NCBI GenBank assembly: GCA_022566435.1 | Contig: JADFIX010000033.1 | Span: 1-12,128 of the forward strand | Direction: 5' to 3' | From: Planctomycetota bacterium | Lineage (GTDB): Bacteria > Planctomycetota > Phycisphaerae > UBA1845 | Length of the DNA: 12,128 nt | Shown here: positions 6,840 through 12,128 of the stretch, one piece after another | Layout: every line of letters starts with the position of its first letter | How positions within the stretch are numbered: the first letter of the stretch is position 1 | The notes under the pieces: generated by a model | What the model saw: only the letters and a program-made list of their open reading frames with translations | Told to the model about the DNA's origin: nothing | Database searches by the model: none | Program-made: the position numbers and the translations under genes

Positions 6840-8484
6840 CCAGTTGCCATTCTCAATCAGCGCTACACTGGCTGAACGAAGCCTCGCGAGGTTTGAAGCG
6901 TCCGTGGACGGCGAGGTTCTCGCGATAGAGCGGTATGCTCCTGGCGACGGCGACAAGCGACGCAGGGTAGCTAGGGTGTGGTCGCAAGATTCCAGGCTGA
7001 GAAACGGCACGCCCATACCTCCCGAAAAGATCGGTCGCGAATTGGAGCGCGTCGAGCTGGAGGCGATTGCCGCCTTCGAAAAGCTGTTCGGCGAACCCCG
7101 CGAGTCAACGCGGCTTGTCGAATGCGCTAACTACCGAGACGATTCGATCAACGTCGAGCTTGCCTGGAACTCCCGAACGGAGCGCGCAGACTTCATCGTA
7201 TCCGACCGAAGGACGGGCGAAATAACGCGAGCCTCAGATGTACCAACGACTTCCGGGAACTTGGTCGTTCCGCGGATCTGCGAAGGCCTTGTGACGCCCG
7301 GCGGCGGTGTTGACGGCGCGGTGCTTCTTCCAACCGAATGCGATCCGGCAGGTAAATACTCGGACAGCCTTCGCGAAGACCTCCGGAAGTTCATCAACAG
7401 GTACGTCGAATTGCCCGGCGAGGCGTGCTCCATTGCTATCGAATACATCCTTCTCACGTGGGTATACGACAGCTTTGATGAAGTTCCGTATCTTGCATTT
7501 CGCACGGCGGACGCCGGTCGCGGGAAATCGAGGGCTTTGGAGACTGTCGGAGCCCTTTGCTGTCGCGCGCTATTCGTCGGTGGCGGCAGCTCACCGGCTG
7601 CCACGTTGCGGATGCTAGATGTCTTCCGAGGCACGTTGGTCGCTGATGAATTCGACCAAAACGTCAAGACCGATCTTGGCGCAGAACTCAACCGCATTCT
7701 TAATCAGGGATTTCAGAACCGGCGTCCACTCGTGAAGTGCGATGGTGAAGACAACACTCCGAGGGCGTTTCGATGCTTCGGCCCCAAGATATTTGCATTG
7801 CGAAAGCGCCTGGGCGACGACGCCACCGAGAGTCGGACGATAAGTGTGTGGATGCAACAGAGAACGCGGCCGGATATTCCACTTAGCTTGCCAAGAACTG
7901 AGTTCGACAGACAAGCCCTTGTGCTTCGGAATCAGTTGCTCGCGTTCCGGTTTGCGAATTGCCGAAGGCTTACGACTGACCTGTCGCTGGCTGACCCCCG
8001 CCTTGAAGATCGCATGAATCAGATAGGATTACCGCTGCTTGCTGTGGCACAATCTCCCGACGTTCGAGGCGCGATCGTTTCTGCGCTTCTCGAACAACAG
8101 GGCTCAATCGCAGCCGATCGATCGGACTCGCTTCCTGGGGAAGTGTTCGAATCGTTGCGCAATCTCTTCCAGCCCGGAGATCAAGTGCGCGCCGGTGCCA
8201 TAGCGGCGGAGATTAACAGGAAGCGTGCAGAGGCAAATGGGGTCGAAGTAGAAAAGCTCAAGTTCTCGATTTCGAGCCATCGTGTAGGTCGAATCCTGGC
8301 TCACGAGCTTGAGCTGAAACGCGAAGACAGAGACGCGAAGGGAATTCCTTACCGGCTCGACCCACGGAGGTTTGACCAATTGTTGCGACGATTCGACCCG
8401 CCGACTGTGGAAAGTGCACAAAATGCACATGTGCATGATTCGGGTTCGGCTGCGGATGAAAAACCGGGCTCTTCGGCGTTCTAG
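6832..8484 (+). CDS. P-loop ATPase, phage/plasmid replication helicase-like, 550 aa
   Basis: ATG 6832 has a near-perfect AGGAGG (6819-6824) seven bases upstream and overlaps the previous gene by eight bases. The central ATPase region shows a Walker A variant, TADAGRGKSR (G229-x-G-K232-S233), the SPAATLR segment (254-260) and Walker B GTLVADEFD (D272, E273). A downstream FGPKIFALRKRL then ESRT with R335 fits a sensor and arginine-finger region. This order matches the superfamily 3/DUF3631-type helicase domains of mobile-element replication proteins, where the usual Walker A is Gly-x-Gly-Lys-Thr/Ser. The N-terminal ~170 residues and the C-terminal ~200 (ending in a possible winged helix with VGRILAHELELKR) are unassigned. 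No primase motif is evident. Inferred role: replication or maintenance of the excised element. Confidence 0.7.
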   Translation: MIDQLPFSISATLAERSLARFEASVDGEVLAIERYAPGDGDKRRRVARVWSQDSRLRNGTPIPPEKIGRELERVELEAIAAFEKLFGEPRESTRLVECANYRDDSINVELAWNSRTERADFIVSDRRTGEITRASDVPTTSGNLVVPRICEGLVTPGGGVDGAVLLPTECDPAGKYSDSLREDLRKFINRYVELPGEACSIAIEYILLTWVYDSFDEVPYLAFRTADAGRGKSRALETVGALCCRALFVGGGSSPAATLRMLDVFRGTLVADEFDQNVKTDLGAELNRILNQGFQNRRPLVKCDGEDNTPRAFRCFGPKIFALRKRLGDDATESRTISVWMQQRTRPDIPLSLPRTEFDRQALVLRNQLLAFRFANCRRLTTDLSLADPRLEDRMNQIGLPLLAVAQSPDVRGAIVSALLEQQGSIAADRSDSLPGEVFESLRNLFQPGDQVRAGAIAAEINRKRAEANGVEVEKLKFSISSHRVGRILAHELELKREDRDAKGIPYRLDPRRFDQLLRRFDPPTVESAQNAHVHDSGSAADEKPGSSAF

Positions 8485-8518
8485 CCAGGGCCAATGTACT
8501 TCGTGCACTTGATGTACA
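8414..8518. promoter_or_regulatory. Cluster of GTGCA/GTACA palindromes at the end of the ATPase gene
   Basis: Within about 105 bases lie GTGCAC (8414-8419), a perfect 14-base palindrome ATGCACATGTGCAT (8423-8436), a second GTGCAC (8503-8508), and ATGTAC copies at 8494-8499 and 8512-8519 that flank it. The right half (8494-8518) falls in the 46-base gap before the next gene, just ahead of its ribosome site. The arrangement looks like a set of operator or iteron-like protein-binding sites. It may regulate the downstream excisionase-like gene or serve the element's replication or excision. No binding protein can be assigned. Confidence 0.4.
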
Positions 8519-8530
8519 TGGAGCGACGTA

Positions 8531-8845
8531 GTGGGCAGTGTGTCACCCGAAAATGTGCGACACGTCGACGATCCGGGCCTAAATGGTCAGCGCGGTCCGG
8601 CATGGACGGGCAGCGTAATGCTACCTGGTGATCCGCCAGAGCCGTGCCCCGAACTCCTTACGGAGAGTGAGGCGATTCGATACCTTCGGTTAGACACCGT
8701 CAATATCGCCAATCCGGGCGACACTCTGACGCGCTATCGCGAGATGGGCCTCCTCAAGGCAACCCAGGTCAGCAAGCGGCTTTTTTACCGCAGGATTGAG
8801 CTTGACAGGTTCCTCGAACGCCTCACGAATGAGAATCCGCGGTGA
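8531..8845 (+). CDS. Excisionase-like HTH protein, 104 aa
   Basis: Residues about 42-100 (LLTESEAIRYLRLD ... LTRYREMGLLKATQVSKRLFYRRIELDRFLERL) match HTH_17/excisionase-type DNA-binding domains: a first helix, a recognition helix with 'YREMGLLKA', and the 'Y-R-R-x-E-L-D-x-F-L' wing and final helix. GTG 8531 has GGAG (8520-8523) seven bases upstream. A later ATG at 8619 would still keep the whole domain but has no clear site. The first ~40 residues are Pro/Gly-rich and probably disordered. Position between the replication ATPase and the integrase supports a role as recombination directionality factor or as a regulator. The palindrome cluster directly upstream is a possible binding target. Confidence 0.65.
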   Translation: MGSVSPENVRHVDDPGLNGQRGPAWTGSVMLPGDPPEPCPELLTESEAIRYLRLDTVNIANPGDTLTRYREMGLLKATQVSKRLFYRRIELDRFLERLTNENPR

Positions 8846-8871
8846 CAATTAATAGGAATCGAGGCTAGACT
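8842..8871 (+). promoter_or_regulatory. Possible promoter for the XRE gene (leaderless)
   Basis: GTGACA (8842-8847) and TAGACT (8866-8871) are separated by 18 bases and resemble sigma70 -35 and -10 boxes. Transcription would start near 8878, which is the GTG start codon itself, so the mRNA could be leaderless; this would fit the poor ribosome site of that gene (GAGG 13 bases away). The match to consensus is imperfect, so confidence is low. Confidence 0.3.
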
Positions 8872-8877
8872 GTTTTC

Positions 8878-9108
8878 GTGGCAAAACGAAGTGTCCCAAT
8901 TAGCGATCAACTCCGAGCGGCTATCCGCGATTGCGGTAGCACAATCTATCGCGTGAGCAAGGATTGCGGGATTGCCGAATCGCAACTCCACAACTTCGTC
9001 AACGGCAAGTGCGGCGTAGGCTTGCAGAATCTGGACAGGCTGTGCGAATACGTCGGACTTGAGTTGCGATCCGCGAAACGACCACCAAAGAAGCGAAAAA
9101 AGGGTTGA
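8878..9108 (+). CDS. XRE-type HTH regulator, 76 aa
   Basis: The protein reads ISDQLRAAIRDCGSTIYRVS, KDCGIAESQLHNFVNGK and GLQNLDRLCEYVGLEL, the typical five-helix XRE/Cro-CI fold: a first helix, the turn-recognition pair (CGIAESQLHNFVNGK), then the 'L-x-x-L-D-x-L-x-x-x-L-G-L' ending. It finishes in a basic tail (RPPKKRKKG). The GTG 8878 start has no strong ribosome site. Its stop (9106-9108) lies within the -35 box of the integrase promoter, and an inverted repeat covers the -10 of that promoter. The simplest inference is a local repressor of the integrase. Confidence 0.75.
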   Translation: MAKRSVPISDQLRAAIRDCGSTIYRVSKDCGIAESQLHNFVNGKCGVGLQNLDRLCEYVGLELRSAKRPPKKRKKG

Positions 9109-9133
9109 CGTGCCTACTTAAATTCAGTATAAG
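9105..9133 (+). promoter_or_regulatory. Sigma70-type promoter of the integrase gene
   Basis: TTGACG (9105-9110) and TATAAG (9128-9133) are separated by exactly 17 bases, each one mismatch from consensus. Transcription would begin near 9140, giving a leader of about 36 bases before the TTG start, with AGGGA (9162-9166) as ribosome site. The -35 box overlaps the stop codon of the XRE gene. A TTGACA at 9141-9146 has no fitting -10 and is probably incidental. Confidence 0.65.
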
Positions 9134-9135
9134 TA
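9115..9135. promoter_or_regulatory. Operator-like inverted repeat over the integrase -10 box
   Basis: TACTTA (9115-9120) and TAAGTA (9130-9135) are exact inverted complements separated by nine bases, and the right half overlaps the -10 box. A dimeric XRE-type repressor bound here would block the promoter. The upstream-encoded XRE protein is the obvious candidate. Twelve matched bases in AT-rich promoter sequence can also occur by chance. Confidence 0.45.
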
Positions 9136-9175
9136 TCGACTTGACATGATGGTTTTTGGCTAGGGATCTATCGCA

Positions 9176-10464
<1,289 letters not shown>

Positions 10465-10545
10465 AAATGCGGTTTTCTACTACTTTTTCTCGCTCGCCGC
10501 TACTACAATTACAAGGTGGACGAGCCGAGAACCGCGCACAACCGG

Positions 10546-10574
10546 AGTATACCACATGCCCAAGAGTGGGCCAA
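10546..10574 (-). promoter_or_regulatory. Possible promoter of tRNA-Gly, overlapping the start of the second recombinase gene
   Basis: On the - strand, TTGGCC (10574-10569) and TATACT (10551-10546) are 17 bases apart, and TGG before TATACT makes an extended -10. Transcription would start about 75 bases before the tRNA 5' end. The boxes cover the ATG and ribosome site of the recombinase gene on the + strand, so expression of the two would interfere. The -35 matches only three of six consensus bases. Confidence 0.4.
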
Positions 10575-11818
10575 ACAAACGGAAACGAGTGCCCAAGCTT
10601 TCCTTCACTACGAATGACGGAATCGGCTGGCATGTCTCGTTTCGCGACCCAAAGACCGGCTCACCGACCCGGCACCGCTTCAACATCCGCGAGAAAGACC
10701 GTGAACCCGAAGCCCGTGTTGCCTACCACCGCTGGCTTGCCGAGTTCCTCGATGACGGACGACCAACGCAACAGCTTCGGCGTACGACAGGAGAGACTCT
10801 TTCAAAACTCCGTTCTTCGAAGCTCGCCCCCCAGAAAACCGTCGTACAAGGAAGCATCGTCCACGTTGCTTCAGGTTTCTTGTCCAGTCTCGAAGCCCGA
10901 GTGCGTCGTCCCGGTGAACCTCGAAGGCAAGGTTCTATCGCCAAGGCAGTTTATGAAGACCGACGAAAACACGTTCGTGATTTCCTCGACTATCTCAATA
11001 CTCGGCACGGCGAGCGAACGACATCCCGCATGATGATTACAGACCTCGCAATGGCAGACGTCGAAGGCTTCAACCAGTGGGCTGTAGGTGAGAGATACTC
11101 GTCGTCGCAGGTCAACAAGCGGATGCAGATGGTGAAGGGCATCATCAACCGTGCTGGACGCCCCGAGCACGGTGGGCAGTTTCTTTCGTGGAACTGGGAC
11201 TCTCGCGATGTGGTTCACGGAAAACCAAGCAAGGCGAGAACGCTCCCTACACGCGAGCAACTTCGCCATATGCTCGCAGCATGCGAAGTCCGCGAACGCA
11301 CCATGATATGGATGGCCATTGGACTCGGCTTTGGCCAGCAAGACCTTGCCAATGTTCGTGTCGGTCAAATCGACCAGGAAGACTACGACCTCAGACGCAG
11401 CAAAACTGGCATCGAGCGGTTTGGCGTTACACCGCCACTTGTGTGGGCACACGTCAAGGCTTATCTAGCTGCAAACACCAGGAAGCCTGGAGACCTATTC
11501 TTCGTTACACGTCGTGGCTACCCGCTTGTTCACGGTAGCATCGATGCCGTGACGCAGTGGTGGTCCAAACTCAGGACCGCCATCGGAGAGACGAAGGAAT
11601 CTCTCGATGGCTTTTACACGCTCCGTCATCTTGGTGCGACCGATTTCGGCTCCCGTCCATCTTGCTCAATCAGCGACATGCGTCGATGGCTCGGGCATGG
11701 TGCCAGTTCTCGGGTTGCGGACATATACATGCGGCCCATCGGTCCGGAGTATCGAGAAGTCGTCAGATGGGTACGGAAACGACTTGCATCAAAGAACTTC
11801 CTGGAGCGGTCGAAGTAG
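10556..11818 (+). CDS. Divergent tyrosine recombinase-family protein, 420 aa
   Basis: ATG 10556 has GGAG (10544-10547) eight bases upstream. The C-terminal half follows the tyrosine-recombinase plan: a GLGFGQQDLANVRVGQID segment (257-273) where catalytic Arg I normally sits, RSKTG (K283) as the beta-hairpin Lys, FYTLRHLGATDF (R357), RRWLGHG (H381), and a possible nucleophile Y391 (VADIYMRP). Arg I appears replaced (around Q261) and the box II His is Tyr354, so catalysis may be altered; the 'GFGxxD' form recalls planctomycete recombinases. The N-terminal ~130 residues are basic, with a SAM-like segment near 130-205. It sits on the 5' side of the tRNA, opposite the integrase, so it may belong to flanking DNA or a second element. 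Confidence 0.8.
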   Translation: MPKSGPNKRKRVPKLSFTTNDGIGWHVSFRDPKTGSPTRHRFNIREKDREPEARVAYHRWLAEFLDDGRPTQQLRRTTGETLSKLRSSKLAPQKTVVQGSIVHVASGFLSSLEARVRRPGEPRRQGSIAKAVYEDRRKHVRDFLDYLNTRHGERTTSRMMITDLAMADVEGFNQWAVGERYSSSQVNKRMQMVKGIINRAGRPEHGGQFLSWNWDSRDVVHGKPSKARTLPTREQLRHMLAACEVRERTMIWMAIGLGFGQQDLANVRVGQIDQEDYDLRRSKTGIERFGVTPPLVWAHVKAYLAANTRKPGDLFFVTRRGYPLVHGSIDAVTQWWSKLRTAIGETKESLDGFYTLRHLGATDFGSRPSCSISDMRRWLGHGASSRVADIYMRPIGPEYREVVRWVRKRLASKNFLERSK

Positions 11819-12128
11819 CGATATGCAGCACCTCCGTTTCCGATAGCGTCAGCTACGCACGCCTGGGCGCCAGCGTTCGTCCCCTGCTCAGAATCGGTAC
11901 CCGAGCAAGTTCCAGTAATGAAGAAAGGGGATGTAGGCAACGGCGGCGACCGTACATAGGGTGTAGTGAACGCGGCCTCGGACCCCGTAGTGTCCAAAAA
12001 TACAAACGCGCCTAAACGCTGGGTTTGCAACGAGTTACGTCTCGACCGCCATCCCCCGCGTCCGGCTGAACACGAAGCCGCCGACGATAGCAGTGTGCCC
12101 GGCTTCCTTCCTACGGTCCCGTAAACGA
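11819..12128. other. Non-coding or unassigned end of window, 310 bases
   Basis: No convincing gene lies here. A - strand frame that runs back into the recombinase gene (11626-12030) is mostly a shadow of it. At the very edge a second - strand frame is open from the window end to a TAA at 12035-12037 (about 30 codons, ending SRTRGMAVET). It could be the 3' end of a gene transcribed towards the recombinase, but 30 open codons are weak evidence. A short inverted repeat CTGG-GCG-CCAG (around 11862-11872) is present without a T-run, so no terminator is assigned. Confidence 0.4.

Noticed and set aside
8114..8125. Palindrome CCGATCGATCGG
   Set aside because: Inside the ATPase coding region, built from repeats of GATC and explained by codon choice; no second copy nearby.
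11626..12030. Minus-strand frame of 134 codons at the right end
   Set aside because: Nearly half lies antisense to the conserved catalytic end of the recombinase gene and no family is recognisable.

Overview
The window looks like the right-hand part of an integrative element or genomic island inserted at a tRNA-Gly gene. It carries a nuclease-rich cargo that resembles a defence island. The best guess for the host is a planctomycete (Planctomycetota), with modest confidence. That guess rests on the style of both tyrosine recombinases, particularly the 'GLGFGQQD' box and 'RSKTG' segment of the second one, and on the small XRE regulator. Both are inferences from remembered family patterns, not from a search. 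All protein genes run on the + strand; the tRNA is the only clear - strand gene.

Region 1 (1-5744) is the cargo. It begins with the C-terminal 441 residues of a type III-like restriction helicase (Res), cut by the window edge, with helicase motifs V and VI and a PD-(D/E)XK nuclease end. Then come a 69-residue small protein, a HEPN (Apea-like) protein with an intact R-x4-H RNase motif, a GIY-YIG nuclease joined to a RAMA/DUF4357-like domain, a stand-alone PD-(D/E)XK nuclease-like protein, a 60-residue small protein, and a 394-residue protein of unknown function with a possible winged helix. Several are tightly packed or overlapping (GTGA overlap at 1599-1602, a 20-base overlap at 4368-4387), which suggests co-expression. 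Four nuclease-type domains of three different folds in one array is the most striking content of the window.

Region 2 (5745-9108) looks like the maintenance module of the element. It holds a MerR/excisionase-like HTH protein, a 52-residue overlapping ORF, a strong hairpin, a cysteine-containing small protein, a large P-loop ATPase resembling the helicase part of phage and plasmid replication proteins, an excisionase-like HTH protein, and an XRE-type regulator. Palindromes with a GTGCA core lie at 6466-6480 and 8414-8518, at either end of the ATPase unit.

Region 3 (9105-10464) is the integration module. A good sigma70-type promoter, overlapped by an operator-like inverted repeat, lies at the end of the XRE gene and precedes a TTG-initiated tyrosine integrase with all main catalytic residues. 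The last 20 codons of the integrase read antisense through a complete tRNA-Gly(CCC) gene on the - strand. The tRNA 3' end points towards the integrase, which is the geometry expected for an element inserted at the tRNA 3' end, with the body of the element on the left.

Region 4 (10465-12128) lies on the tRNA 5' side. It has a second, divergent tyrosine-recombinase homologue whose usual first catalytic Arg and box II His are replaced, and then about 310 bases with no convincing gene.
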